From an uncultured Porphyromonadaceae bacterium (GTDB lineage Bacteria > Bacteroidota > Bacteroidia > Bacteroidales > Muribaculaceae): 64,000 nucleotides of DNA. The first letter of the stretch is position 1, and the number at the start of each line of letters is the position of its first letter. The stretch is taken from positions 62,001 to 126,000 of the forward strand of contig CABUWI010000006.1 of NCBI GenBank assembly GCA_902495245.1, given 5' to 3'. Of this stretch, positions 16,010 through 25,309 are shown piece after piece. The position numbers and the translations under genes are program-made. Under the pieces are notes generated by a model. The model did no database searches. It saw only the letters and a program-made list of their open reading frames with translations, and was not told the origin of the DNA.

Positions 16010-18016
16010 TCAGGCTTTTTCGGAGTTCTCTGAGTTCTCTGAGCTCTCCGAGTTCTCCGAGCCCTTGAACGGCGGCGGTGTGGCCGACTCGCGCGCGCTC
16101 AGAATCTCGTCGGTACGCGACGCCCATTGGCGCTTGCCGAAAATCTTTTCAACATCTTCGGTGAAAATCACCTCGCGGCTCACCAGCACGTCGGCCAGCT
16201 GGCCGTGGCCCTCGGTGTGGTGGCGCAGCAGCTCCTTGGCGCGCTCATATTGCTCGGTGATGATGCGCGACACCTCGCGGTCAATCTTCTCGGCGCGCTC
16301 CTCGCTATAGGGCTTCGTGAAGCCGTAGCTCTGGCCCGTCGAGTCGTAATAGCTCACGTTGGGCAGGTCGGCGCTCATGCCGTAGTAGACCACCATGGCA
16401 TATGCCTGCTTCGTTACGCGCTCAAGGTCATTCGCCGCGCCGGTCGATATGTGGCCCAGAAACAGCTCCTCGGCTGCGCGGCCGCCAAGCGTCGCGCAGA
16501 TTTCGTCGAGCAGGGCCTGCTGGGGCACAATCTGACGCTCTTCGGGCAGATACCACGCCGCGCCGAGCGCCTTGCCGCGCGGCACGATGGTTACCTTGAT
16601 GAGCGGATTGGCATACTGCAGGTGCCACGAAACAGTGGCGTGGCCGGCCTCATGCACGGCTATGGCGCGCTTTTCTTCGTCAGTCAGAATCTTCGAGCGC
16701 TTCTCCAGACCGCCGATAATACGGTCAACGGCATCGATGAAGTCCTGACGCTCGATGACCTTCTTGTTGTGGCGCGCGGCAATCAGCGCCGCCTCGTTGC
16801 ACACGTTGGCTATGTCGGCGCCCGAGAATCCCGGAGTCTGACGCGCCAGCAGGTCCACGTCGAGACCCGGCTCTACCTTCTTGTTGCGCAGATGCACGTT
16901 GAAAATGGCCACACGGTCGTTCAAATCGGGCAGGTCGACATAAATCTGCCGGTCAAAGCGGCCCGCACGCAGCAGCGCCTTGTCGAGAATGTCGGCGCGG
17001 TTCGTCGCGGCCAGGATAATCACGCCGCTGTTCGAGCCGAAGCCGTCCATCTCGGTCAGCAGCTGGTTCAGCGTGTTCTCGCGCTCGTCGTTCGAGCCCA
17101 TGTTGGCGTTCTTGCCGCGGGCGCGGCCAACGGCGTCAATCTCGTCGATGAACACGATGCAGGGGCTCTTCTCCTTGGCCTGACGGAAAAGGTCGCGCAC
17201 ACGGCTGGCGCCCACGCCCACGAACATCTCGACGAAGTCAGAGCCGCTCATCGAAAAGAACGGCACGTTGGCCTCGCCGGCCACGGCCTTGGCCAGCATC
17301 GTCTTGCCCGTTCCGGGAGGGCCCACGAGCAGCGCGCCCTTCGGAATCTTGCCGCCCAGATCGGTGTAGCGGCCGGGATTCTTCAGAAACTCTACAATCT
17401 CTTCTATCTCTGTCTTGGCCTCGTTGAGGCCGGCAACGTCCTTGAACGTTACCTTCTGGTCATTGTCCTTATCGAAGATGCGGGCCTTGCTTTTGCCGAC
17501 GGAGAAGACACCGCCTTCGCCGCCGCGCCCCATGCGCCGCATGAAGTAAATCCACACGAAAATCAGCAGCAGCATCGGGCCGAATGTCCAGAGCAGATGG
17601 CTATAGTCAGACGCGTCCTCATAGCTCACCGTGCCCTTGAACTTGCCCTGTTCTTTCCATTTGTCAATGTCTTTTTCAAATGTCTGCGTGTCGCCGAACT
17701 TCACAAGCACTTTGCCCTGAGCGCCCTGCGCGTTCTGGCGCTCGGCGGCCGTAAACTCGGTCTCCGTCGCGGCCTTCGACAGCGTGGCCTCCGCCTCGTG
17801 CTTGTTGCGGAAAATAGTAATCTTCTCCACGCCGCCGCTCTCGACGAGTTTCACAAACTCGTCCATCGTGTCGACATTGTGGCTCAGTCCCTTCTGGTCG
17901 AAATAGAAAATGCCGAGCAGGCACCCGAAAATCAGCAGATACATCCACCAGATGCTCATCTTGGGCATCTTCGGCATGCCCGGCAATCCGTTCTTAACAG
18001 GTTTCTTGTCAGCCAT
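16010..18016 (-). CDS. ftsH: ATP-dependent zinc metalloprotease FtsH
   Basis: A 668-residue membrane protease that extracts and degrades membrane and regulatory proteins. It has two N-terminal membrane segments (about 24-42 and 128-148) around a periplasmic domain, then an AAA domain with Walker A GPPGTGKT, Walker B IVFIDEIDAVG and the SRH Arg region (RAGRFDRQI). The M41 peptidase follows with zinc motif VHEAGHATV. The last dozen residues (SENSESSENSENSE) are not family sequence; they are a translated 9-base tandem repeat. rsfS is 34 bases upstream, a typical Bacteroidetes pair. Confidence 0.97.
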   Translation of the reverse strand: MADKKPVKNGLPGMPKMPKMSIWWMYLLIFGCLLGIFYFDQKGLSHNVDTMDEFVKLVESGGVEKITIFRNKHEAEATLSKAATETEFTAAERQNAQGAQGKVLVKFGDTQTFEKDIDKWKEQGKFKGTVSYEDASDYSHLLWTFGPMLLLIFVWIYFMRRMGRGGEGGVFSVGKSKARIFDKDNDQKVTFKDVAGLNEAKTEIEEIVEFLKNPGRYTDLGGKIPKGALLVGPPGTGKTMLAKAVAGEANVPFFSMSGSDFVEMFVGVGASRVRDLFRQAKEKSPCIVFIDEIDAVGRARGKNANMGSNDERENTLNQLLTEMDGFGSNSGVIILAATNRADILDKALLRAGRFDRQIYVDLPDLNDRVAIFNVHLRNKKVEPGLDVDLLARQTPGFSGADIANVCNEAALIAARHNKKVIERQDFIDAVDRIIGGLEKRSKILTDEEKRAIAVHEAGHATVSWHLQYANPLIKVTIVPRGKALGAAWYLPEERQIVPQQALLDEICATLGGRAAEELFLGHISTGAANDLERVTKQAYAMVVYYGMSADLPNVSYYDSTGQSYGFTKPYSEERAEKIDREVSRIITEQYERAKELLRHHTEGHGQLADVLVSREVIFTEDVEKIFGKRQWASRTDEILSARESATPPPFKGSENSESSENSENSEKA
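16017..16061. repeat. 9-base tandem repeat inside the ftsH 3' end
   Basis: Five units of TTCTCTGAG and variants at the ftsH C-terminus. The period is a multiple of three, so it keeps the frame and is translated as Ser-Glu-Asn-like triplets. Confidence 0.85.
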
Positions 18017-18050
18017 AAATCAGTCCGTTCTAATAGGTTTTTACATTCTT

Positions 18051-18416
18051 TCAGTCAAGGTCGGGAATCTCGGTCAGCTTGCCGTCGCTCCACAGTTCCT
18101 CGAGGTTATAGCGCACTCGCTCGTCGGGCAAGAAAATGTGGACAAGCGCCTCGCCATAGTCGAGCACAATCCACTGCGAATTGCCGTAGCCGTCATAGTT
18201 ATAAGGCTTGATGCGGCCGTGTTCAAGCAGATAATCGCGCACCGAATCGGCAATCGACGCCACATGGGTGGCCGAGGTGCCTTCGCACACAAAAAAGTCC
18301 GAGGCCGGACTCGACTCTATTTCCGAAAGGTCTATGTGAGTGATTTTGCGACCTTTACGCTCCTGAATGCCGGCCACAATCAGCTCGGCTATCGATGATT
18401 TTTTCTCTTGTTTCAA
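18051..18416 (-). CDS. rsfS: Ribosomal silencing factor RsfS
   Basis: A 121-residue RsfS/Iojap protein, which binds ribosomal protein L14 and blocks subunit joining during starvation. The family motifs are visible: ITHIDLSEIESSPASDFFVCEG (residues about 25-46), a middle helix VRDYLLEHG, and YNYDGYGNSQWIVLDYGEALVHIF. Length is normal. It is followed by ftsH after 34 bases and preceded by a clear promoter at 18446-18476, so it leads that operon. Confidence 0.95.
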   Translation of the reverse strand: MKQEKKSSIAELIVAGIQERKGRKITHIDLSEIESSPASDFFVCEGTSATHVASIADSVRDYLLEHGRIKPYNYDGYGNSQWIVLDYGEALVHIFLPDERVRYNLEELWSDGKLTEIPDLD

Positions 18417-18445
18417 AGTTCCTTATAAATAGTTGATATTTGGTG

Positions 18446-18476
18446 CAAAAATACGAAATTTTTCCGACTCTCACAA
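18446..18476 (-). promoter_or_regulatory. Promoter of rsfS-ftsH
   Basis: TTGT -33 box, 19-base spacer and TATTTTTG -7 box on the minus strand, about 30 bases upstream of rsfS. Confidence 0.6.
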
Positions 18477-18559
18477 CTACAACGTCCCCACCCTCCCCCG
18501 GGTTTAACCCAAACCACAACTATTCAGCCCTATTCATTCCAATTCAAACTCACTCCCCC

Positions 18560-18886
18560 GTAGGGACGTGCCTTTGGCATATTGCTGATTGTCAAAGCGT
18601 TATGAAACATGCCAAAGGCATGTCCTAATGCTATTAACTTAAGAGTGTGGTGCAAAATACCGGTTTCGTAAATTCTGTAGGGACGCACGGCCCGTGCGTC
18701 CGCGATAACGGCCAATAGTGCAGTATTTTATGCACTCCGCAAAGCGGACGCACGAGCCGTGCGTCCCTACCCTTTGGCATAATGCAATCGGTGAGGATTC
18801 CACCGATAATTTCTTTAAGTTAATAGCATTGAGGCATGTTTCATAACGCTTTGACAATAAGCAACGTGCCAAAGGAACGTCCCTAC
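18560..18886. repeat. Nested inverted-repeat element (MITE- or REP-like)
   Basis: An outer pair of arms (18560-18643 and 18815-18886) is inverted and near-identical: both read GTAGGGACG, CCTTTGGCA, TGTCAAAGCGTTATGAAACATGC and AATGCTATTAACTTAA, apart from a short insertion. An inner pair (18677-18703 and 18744-18770) is also inverted, each arm being itself a palindrome (GGACGCACGG, C, CCGTGCGTCC), with a small hairpin between. No transposase is present. This fills the gap between rsfS and mfd; I see no gene in 18417-18924. Confidence 0.85.
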
Positions 18887-18924
18887 GAATTGTCCGTATG
18901 CCGCATTTTGCAACAGCCTCTTTC

Positions 18925-21900
18925 TTATCCGAGGATTGTGGCGAGAATGCCGGTGGCGTGCTCGACCGATTCGACACCGGAAATGACGATGGAGCGCTTG
19001 CTCTCGGTCTGGCGTATGCGGCACTGCTTGGGGTTGTTGGCCACGTAGGCAAGAATGCGCCCGAACATGTCGCTCTGATAGTAGGCAATGTTTTCTTCGC
19101 CAACGAAGTAGAGGTACATGCTCTCCTGCTTGAGCGCCACCTTCTCGATGCCGAGACGGCGGGCAAGACGGCGCAGACGGGGCACGCGCAGCAACTCGGC
19201 GGCCTGGCGCGGAATGCGGCCGAAACGGTCTTCAAGCCGCTCGGCAAAGGCGCGCAGATCGAGCTCTCGCTCAATGCCGTCAAGCTCGCGATAGAGGGCG
19301 ATGCGCTCGCTGTCTTGCGGCACATAGTCGGCCGGCAGCAAAAGCTCCATATCCGATTCTATCGTGCAGTCCGACACGTAGTTTTCCTCCTTAGCGTCGG
19401 CAAATTCATCGGCAAACTCTTCGGTGCGCAGCTCGGTTACGGCCTCCTGCAAGATGCGCTGGTAGGTCTCATAGCCGAGGTCGGCGATGAAGCCGCTCTG
19501 TTCGGCGCCGAGAAGGTTGCCGGCGCCGCGAATGTCGAGGTCCTGCATGGCTATGTGTATGCCGCTGCCCAGGTCCGAGAAGCTTTCGATGGCCTGCAAC
19601 CTGCGCCGCGCAACGGGCGAGACGTGAGCCCCCGACGGAACGGCAAGATAGCAGAACGCCTTGCGAGCCGAGCGCCCAACCCTGCCGCGCAGCTGATGCA
19701 ACTCGCTCAGGCCGAAGTTCTGCGCGTTGTAGATTATCATCGTATTCACGTTGGGCATGTCGATGCCGCTCTCGACGATGGTTGTCGACAACAGCACGTC
19801 ATAGTCTCGCGCCGCAAAGTCAATCACCGTTTTTTCAAGCTTTTCGGGCGGCATCTGGCCGTGGCCCACGGCAGTGCGCGCGTCGGGCACCAGTCGTTTC
19901 ACCGTGTTCTCCAGGTCATACAGGCCCTCGATGCGGTTGTTGATGATGAACACCTGACCGCCGCGGCTCAGCTCGAAGTTGATGGCCTCGGCCAGCAATT
20001 CGTCGGTCATGTTGCAGACAGTGGTGGCTATGGGGTGGCGGTTGGGCGGCGGCGTGGTGATGGCGCTGAGGTCGCGCGCCCCCATCAGCGAGAACTGCAG
20101 CGTGCGCGGAATCGGCGTGGCGCTCATGGTCAGCGTGTCGACGTTGACCTTCATCTCTTTAAGTTTCTCTTTTACGGCCACGCCGAATTTCTGCTCCTCG
20201 TCGACCACGAGCAGCCCCAGGTCGTGAAACTTGACGCTCTTGCCTATGAGTTTGTGCGTGCCGATAATGACGTCGATCTTGCCGTCGGCCAGATTGGCCA
20301 GTATCTCCTTGACCTGCTTGGGTGTGCGCGCACGGCTCAGATAGTCCACCCTGACGGGAAAGTCTTTGTAGCGCTCGCTGAACGTGCGGAAGTGCTGATA
20401 GGCCAGCACGGTCGTCGGCACCAGCACTGCGGTCTGCTTGCCGGCCGTGGCCGCCTTGAAGGCCGCGCGCATGGCAATCTCCGTCTTGCCGAAACCGACG
20501 TCGCCGCAGATAAGGCGGTCCATCGGTCGCGGCGACTCCATGTCGGCCTTGACGGCCTGAGTGGCCGCCAGCTGGTCAGGCGTATCCTCATAGATGAAGC
20601 TCGCCTCCAGCTCGTGCTGCATGTAGTCGTCGGGCGGAAATTCGAATCCCTGCTCCTGGCGGCGGCGCGAATAGAGGCTGATTAGGTCGCGGGCAATATC
20701 CTTGAGCTTCGACTTGGTGCGCTCCTTGAGCTTGTTCCATGCTCCGGAGCCGAGCTTGTTGATTCGCGGTTCCACACCCTCCTTGCCGCGATATTTGCTG
20801 AGTTTGTGGAGCGAATGCAGCGAAACGAAGATGGTGTCGCCGTTCAGATAGGTGAGCTTGATCATCTCCTGCATGCGCCCGTTGATGCCGGCCGAGCGTA
20901 CCAGACCCGCAAACCTGCCAACGCCGTGGTCGGAGTGCACGATGTAGTCGCCCGGCTCGATGCTGCCAAGCTCTTTAAGACTGAGCGCCAGCTTGCCCGA
21001 ACGGGCGCGCTCGCTCTTGAGCGAATATTTGTGAAAACGGTCAAAAATCTGATGGTCGGTGAAGATGCAGGCGCGCGTCAAGTGGTCGACATAACCGGCA
21101 TGCAGCGTGCCGTCAACCGGCGTGAACTCGATTTTGTCGCCGCGCTCGGCAAAGATGTCGCGCAGACGCTCGTGCTGCTTGGGCGAGTCTGACAGAATGT
21201 AGATTTTATATCCCTCGCCGAGCATACGTTTCAGTTCCGAACTGATCAGCTCGAAATTTTTGTGGTAGATGCCCTGAGGCGAACAGCGGAAGTCGAGCGA
21301 CGCGCCGGCTGCCGTGGCATGGTCGGCATCGGTGTAGATGAGCGTGCGCATGCGCCTGACGGTCTTTTCAAACATGTCGGGGTCGACAACCTGCTCCATG
21401 GCCCGCGAGTCGCCCTCGTCGGCATAGGCCGCCGACATCGAGAACTGCTCGCCCGCCACGGCGCGCACCCGGTCAATGAGAAAATCCGCACCGTCGCGAA
21501 CGGCCAGCACCGTCGAAGGGTCGACGTAGGCAAGCAGTGAGTCGCCTGCCGATTGCTGTTCGACGTTGGCGGCTATATCAACGGCATCGAGCTGTTTTTC
21601 CGACAGCTGAGTCTCGACGTTGAAAAGTCTAATCGACTCGACGTCCTCGCCGAAAAGGTCAATGCGGAAGGGCTGCTCGTTGCTGTAGCCGTAGATGTCG
21701 ACAATCGAGCCGCGCACGGCAAAGTGGCCCGGCTCATAAACGTAGTCTTCTTGCTGAAAACCGTTGTCGCGAAGCCACTTCTCTGTCTCCGTAAGGTTGA
21801 GCCGGCCACCTTTGGCAATGTGAAGCGTGTGGACGGCCACGGCGTCGGGCGATGCCACGCGCTCGGCCAGCGCTTCGGGATAGGTTACGATGAAACGCAG

Positions 21901-22230
21901 CTGCGCGTCGCCGGCATAGAGGCGCGACGTGGCCTCGTTGCGCAGAATCTGCGACGGCGCGTCGGCCTGGCCATATTTGATGTGGCGCCGATAGCCCGAC
22001 GGCAGCATGGCAACGGCCTCCTCGCCGCAGAGGCGCGCAAGGTCGTGATACATATATCCGGCGTCGTCAAGCGAGTCGGCCACGACTACCATCGGCTTCT
22101 TGCGGCCGGTGGCCGCGAGCATCACGGCGGCCGACGAGCCCGCCAGCCCGTAGACGGTCATCACGCGACCGGCCCCGAGCGCCTCGCGCAGGGCCTGTTG
22201 GCGCGCTTTTTTTTGCGGAATGTCTATCAC
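18925..22230 (-). CDS. mfd: Transcription-repair coupling factor Mfd
   Basis: An 1101-residue Mfd, which removes stalled RNA polymerase and recruits UvrA. The N-terminal UvrB-like region spans about 1-330. The RNA polymerase-interacting CarD-like domain is at about 430-500 (DYIVHSDHGVGRFAGL). The RecG-like translocase follows with Walker A GDVGFGKTEIA and the DEEQ box VVDEEQKFG, then motif VI QLRGRVGRS, and the C-terminal TRCF domain at about 960-1070. Length is normal. The start overlaps the stop of the protease gene by four bases, and it is the last gene of a long minus-strand operon. Confidence 0.97.
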   Translation of the reverse strand: MIDIPQKKARQQALREALGAGRVMTVYGLAGSSAAVMLAATGRKKPMVVVADSLDDAGYMYHDLARLCGEEAVAMLPSGYRRHIKYGQADAPSQILRNEATSRLYAGDAQLRFIVTYPEALAERVASPDAVAVHTLHIAKGGRLNLTETEKWLRDNGFQQEDYVYEPGHFAVRGSIVDIYGYSNEQPFRIDLFGEDVESIRLFNVETQLSEKQLDAVDIAANVEQQSAGDSLLAYVDPSTVLAVRDGADFLIDRVRAVAGEQFSMSAAYADEGDSRAMEQVVDPDMFEKTVRRMRTLIYTDADHATAAGASLDFRCSPQGIYHKNFELISSELKRMLGEGYKIYILSDSPKQHERLRDIFAERGDKIEFTPVDGTLHAGYVDHLTRACIFTDHQIFDRFHKYSLKSERARSGKLALSLKELGSIEPGDYIVHSDHGVGRFAGLVRSAGINGRMQEMIKLTYLNGDTIFVSLHSLHKLSKYRGKEGVEPRINKLGSGAWNKLKERTKSKLKDIARDLISLYSRRRQEQGFEFPPDDYMQHELEASFIYEDTPDQLAATQAVKADMESPRPMDRLICGDVGFGKTEIAMRAAFKAATAGKQTAVLVPTTVLAYQHFRTFSERYKDFPVRVDYLSRARTPKQVKEILANLADGKIDVIIGTHKLIGKSVKFHDLGLLVVDEEQKFGVAVKEKLKEMKVNVDTLTMSATPIPRTLQFSLMGARDLSAITTPPPNRHPIATTVCNMTDELLAEAINFELSRGGQVFIINNRIEGLYDLENTVKRLVPDARTAVGHGQMPPEKLEKTVIDFAARDYDVLLSTTIVESGIDMPNVNTMIIYNAQNFGLSELHQLRGRVGRSARKAFCYLAVPSGAHVSPVARRRLQAIESFSDLGSGIHIAMQDLDIRGAGNLLGAEQSGFIADLGYETYQRILQEAVTELRTEEFADEFADAKEENYVSDCTIESDMELLLPADYVPQDSERIALYRELDGIERELDLRAFAERLEDRFGRIPRQAAELLRVPRLRRLARRLGIEKVALKQESMYLYFVGEENIAYYQSDMFGRILAYVANNPKQCRIRQTESKRSIVISGVESVEHATGILATILG

Positions 22231-23897
22231 TTTGATTTCGACGGGCTTAAAATCTGTTTATAGCGCTCAGGGTCGTTGAGAATGGCAATAGCCTCCTGAA
22301 CCGGCGGATTATAGGGCATGGCCGCCGCGATTGCCGCACGCCTGAAACCATAGCGCGGCACGATGGCGTCAATCAGAATATATTCAACGGCCTTGCGGTT
22401 TCGGTCGAGGTCCTGGCCGAGATTGCGTTTGAGCGCACGGTCAAGCGCATCCATATGCACCATGACCGAATCGGTCAGATAGCCTTCCGACTTCAGATTG
22501 TCGCGAAACGCCTTCATGGCCGCTTCATAACTCTTGTCATATTTGATTGCGCCCGAGTCGAGATATGCCTTGAAATCCTCGTATATTTCATCGGTTATCA
22601 CGAATTTGGCCGGGTCGCCTATCGAGTCATGCCCGGCGGCAAACTTGTTGGCATAGTCAATGTCCCAACCTTCGGCTCTGATGGTATAGAGCAGGCTGTT
22701 GCTTTTCAGCGGCTCTACCTTCACGTCGGGAGTGATGCCACCGCCGTCGCGCACCTCGCGCCCGTGAATAGTGCGGAACACGTGGGTCAGACTGTCGGGC
22801 GTGCGGGCCACCGACCCGTCGGCGTTGCGGCGCGAGTAGTCAATGGCCTGTATCAGGCGCCCCGACGGTATGTAATATTTTGCCGTGGTTATCTTCAGGG
22901 CGGCGTCATAGGGAAGCGGACGGCTGGACTGGACAAGTCCCTTGCCGAATGAACGCTGGCCGACAATGACGGCGCGGTCAAGGTCTTGCAGCGAGCCGGC
23001 CACGATTTCGGCCGAGCTGGCCGAGGCGCCGTCGGTCAGCACCGCCAGAGGCAGCTCCTTGGCCAGGGGCTTGCGCGAAGTCTTGTACACGCGGTTGTGC
23101 ATCGGCTCGCGACCCTTTGTGCGCACAACCTCCGTGCCCTTGTCGACAAACAGCCCCACAATCTCGACGGCGCTCTCGAGCAGACCGCCCGGATTGCCCT
23201 GCAGGTCGAGAATCAGCGACGTGATGCCGCGCCCCTGCAGGTCGGTCAGCGCGTCGGCAACGGCCTCGTGGGCCTTGTCGGTAAACGAGTTGAGAGTGAT
23301 GTAGCCCACCTTGCCTTCGGCATCGACCGTGCCGTAGAAAGGCACTTCGGGGTTATGAATCTTTTCGCGTTCGATTGTCAGAGTCTTTACCGAATCGGCT
23401 GCATAGGGGCGCATCACCTTGACGGTGAGTGTAGTGCCGGCCGTGCCGCGCAGGCGTTCGCTGACCTGGGCCACGCTGAACGCCGGCGTAATCTCGGTGG
23501 TGTCAATCTGCAGAATGACATCGCCCGCGCGGACGCCGGCCTTCCACGACGGCGTCCCCTCATAGGGCTCGGAAAAGCGCACGCGCCCGTCGCGACCCTT
23601 GTTGATGACGGAGCCGACGCCGCCATATTCGCCCGTCGAGAGCTGGGCAAGGTCTTCGGTGTCATCGCTCGAATAATACTCGGTATAGGGGTCAATCTCG
23701 TCGAGCATGTACACGATGGCGGTGTTGATGGCCTTCTTGGCGTCGAGGGTGTCGACATAGTTCAGCTGAACCTCGCGAAACAGCGAGTTGAATATGTCGA
23801 GACTCTGCGAGATATCTGTTTTCGAGCTGCGAGTCTCGGCCGTCGCCGCGCCGACGAGCATGGCCGATACTGCAAGGGGTATGAGTGTTCGTTTCAT
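22227..23897 (-). CDS. S41 family C-terminal processing protease
   Basis: A 556-residue exported serine protease of the CtpA/Prc type. A signal peptide (ending near ATAET) leads into an S41 N-terminal helical domain, a PDZ domain at about 90-175 (EGTPSWKAGVRAGDVILQI), and the catalytic domain with Ser in ASASSAEIVAG and Lys in GQRSFGKGLVQ, the Ser/Lys dyad. Ctp proteases trim C-termini of periplasmic proteins. The C-terminal 150 residues are a family extension common in Bacteroidetes. It overlaps mfd by four bases and follows the GHL10-like gene by three. Confidence 0.93.
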   Translation of the reverse strand: MKRTLIPLAVSAMLVGAATAETRSSKTDISQSLDIFNSLFREVQLNYVDTLDAKKAINTAIVYMLDEIDPYTEYYSSDDTEDLAQLSTGEYGGVGSVINKGRDGRVRFSEPYEGTPSWKAGVRAGDVILQIDTTEITPAFSVAQVSERLRGTAGTTLTVKVMRPYAADSVKTLTIEREKIHNPEVPFYGTVDAEGKVGYITLNSFTDKAHEAVADALTDLQGRGITSLILDLQGNPGGLLESAVEIVGLFVDKGTEVVRTKGREPMHNRVYKTSRKPLAKELPLAVLTDGASASSAEIVAGSLQDLDRAVIVGQRSFGKGLVQSSRPLPYDAALKITTAKYYIPSGRLIQAIDYSRRNADGSVARTPDSLTHVFRTIHGREVRDGGGITPDVKVEPLKSNSLLYTIRAEGWDIDYANKFAAGHDSIGDPAKFVITDEIYEDFKAYLDSGAIKYDKSYEAAMKAFRDNLKSEGYLTDSVMVHMDALDRALKRNLGQDLDRNRKAVEYILIDAIVPRYGFRRAAIAAAMPYNPPVQEAIAILNDPERYKQILSPSKSK

Positions 23898-23900
23898 TAG

Positions 23901-25301
23901 CTATAGCTTGATTTTCAATGATGATGAAGGCGCCGACTCGCCGTTGGCATGGTCAAGGGCGGTAACCACGTAGACTCCGCCGCGCGTCGGGCGATAGGCC
24001 GGCTTATATGTAACGGCGCATATCGCCGCAGGGTTCTCGATGTCTATGTGTTTATCGGAGTCGAAACGATAAACCACCCACTTACGGGCGTCCTGACTGC
24101 GATGCCACGTCAGTTCGCCGCCGCGAAACTTGAGATGCCCCGGTCTTGAGGCCGGCTCGGCGTGCTTCCAGATATATTCGGGCACGAGCGCCGGCGCGGC
24201 ATAGCGCTTGCGCTTCAACTGCGGGGCCAGCTTGTCGAGCGTGGCCGCATACCACCAGCAGTTGCCGTCGGCAGCTTCGGCCATGGCCATTTTTTGCTCC
24301 AGTTCGCCGAGGTCGGCGGTCTTCTCCACGTCCTGACCGATATAGACGTGGCGTCCGCGCCCGTTCTTCACCCACCAGGGTGCCAGTTCGCGATATGGCG
24401 CCGACTTATGGTCGAGCGGCCAGTAGAGTTGCGGAATCTGATAGTCAATCAGACCCTTCTCGGCCCAGGCGGGCACGTCGGCATAGAGGTCATCGTAGTT
24501 TTGCAGACCGCGGGTCTTGCTGCCGCGCGGGTCGCTCGACGAGTTGCGCCATATGCCGAAGGGCGAGATGCCGAAGCGCACCCACGGCTTCACGTCGGTT
24601 ATGGTGCGGCTCACCTGCTCTATGAGCAGTTCGACATTGTGGCGGCGCCAGTCGGCAAGCGACAGTCGCGTCTTTGCGGCCGCATAGGCCTTGGCGTCGG
24701 GAAACTTCGCGCCTGCCACGGGATAGGGATAGAAATAGTCGTCGAAGTGAATGCCGTCGACGTCATAGCGCGACACGATGTCGCGCACCACGCGGCATAT
24801 GTGGTCGCGGTTGGCCTGTTGCGACGGGTCGAAGTAGTAGCCTTTGCCATACCTGACAAACCGCTTCGGCGACGTCTTGAGCAGATGGCCGGCAGGCAGC
24901 GAGGCGGCTTCGGCCACGGTGGGTGCCCTGTACGGATTGAGCCACGCGTGCAGCTCCATGCCCCGCTCGTGGGCCTCGCGCACCATGAATTCCAGAGGGT
25001 CCCATGCCGGCGAGGGCGCTTTGCCCGTCTTGCCGGTCAGGAACGAACTCCACGGCTCGATGTCGCTGTCATAGAAGGCATCGGCGCGAGGCCTGACCTG
25101 AAAGATGACGGCGTTGATGCCGGCATCTTTCAGGTGGTCGAGCAAATCGGTGAGATATGCCTTGTTCTCGGCCGTCGAGCGCTTTTCGTAGCCCTGATAG
25201 ATGGTCTGTATCCATGCACCGCGAAACTCGCTCTTCGGGGCGGCCACCGCCATGGCGACGCCCAAGGCAAGCAGGCAATATGTCAGCAGTCTGCGCAGCA
25301 A
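23901..25301 (-). CDS. GHL10-like (DUF187) family glycoside hydrolase
   Basis: A 466-residue exported protein of the glycosyl hydrolase-like 10 family. After the signal peptide comes FRGAWIQTIYQGYE, then a TIM barrel with features of this family: NAVIFQVRPRADAFY, LHAWLNPYRAP and YDVDGIHFDDYFYPYP. The Asp-Asp pair there is the likely catalytic site. A C-terminal beta domain begins near residue 385. Related YngK-type enzymes act on peptidoglycan-derived or other glycans; the substrate here is unknown. It sits between a TPR protein and the S41 protease, all exported, in the same operon. Confidence 0.85.
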   Translation of the reverse strand: MLRRLLTYCLLALGVAMAVAAPKSEFRGAWIQTIYQGYEKRSTAENKAYLTDLLDHLKDAGINAVIFQVRPRADAFYDSDIEPWSSFLTGKTGKAPSPAWDPLEFMVREAHERGMELHAWLNPYRAPTVAEAASLPAGHLLKTSPKRFVRYGKGYYFDPSQQANRDHICRVVRDIVSRYDVDGIHFDDYFYPYPVAGAKFPDAKAYAAAKTRLSLADWRRHNVELLIEQVSRTITDVKPWVRFGISPFGIWRNSSSDPRGSKTRGLQNYDDLYADVPAWAEKGLIDYQIPQLYWPLDHKSAPYRELAPWWVKNGRGRHVYIGQDVEKTADLGELEQKMAMAEAADGNCWWYAATLDKLAPQLKRKRYAAPALVPEYIWKHAEPASRPGHLKFRGGELTWHRSQDARKWVVYRFDSDKHIDIENPAAICAVTYKPAYRPTRGGVYVVTALDHANGESAPSSSLKIKL

Positions 25302-25309
25302 AGTCTGAA

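Noticed and set aside
16127..18211. Long open frame (about 690 codons) on the plus strand opposite ftsH
   Set aside because: It is the antisense of a well-supported ftsH and rsfS; GC-rich codon use leaves open antisense frames. The protein shows no domain and no start signals.
18639..19325. Open frame on the minus strand covering the inverted-repeat region and the end of mfd
   Set aside because: Its sequence is mostly repeat-derived and overlaps the mfd C-terminus in another frame.
18898..20685. Open frame of about 590 codons opposite mfd
   Set aside because: Antisense shadow of mfd with no recognisable motif.
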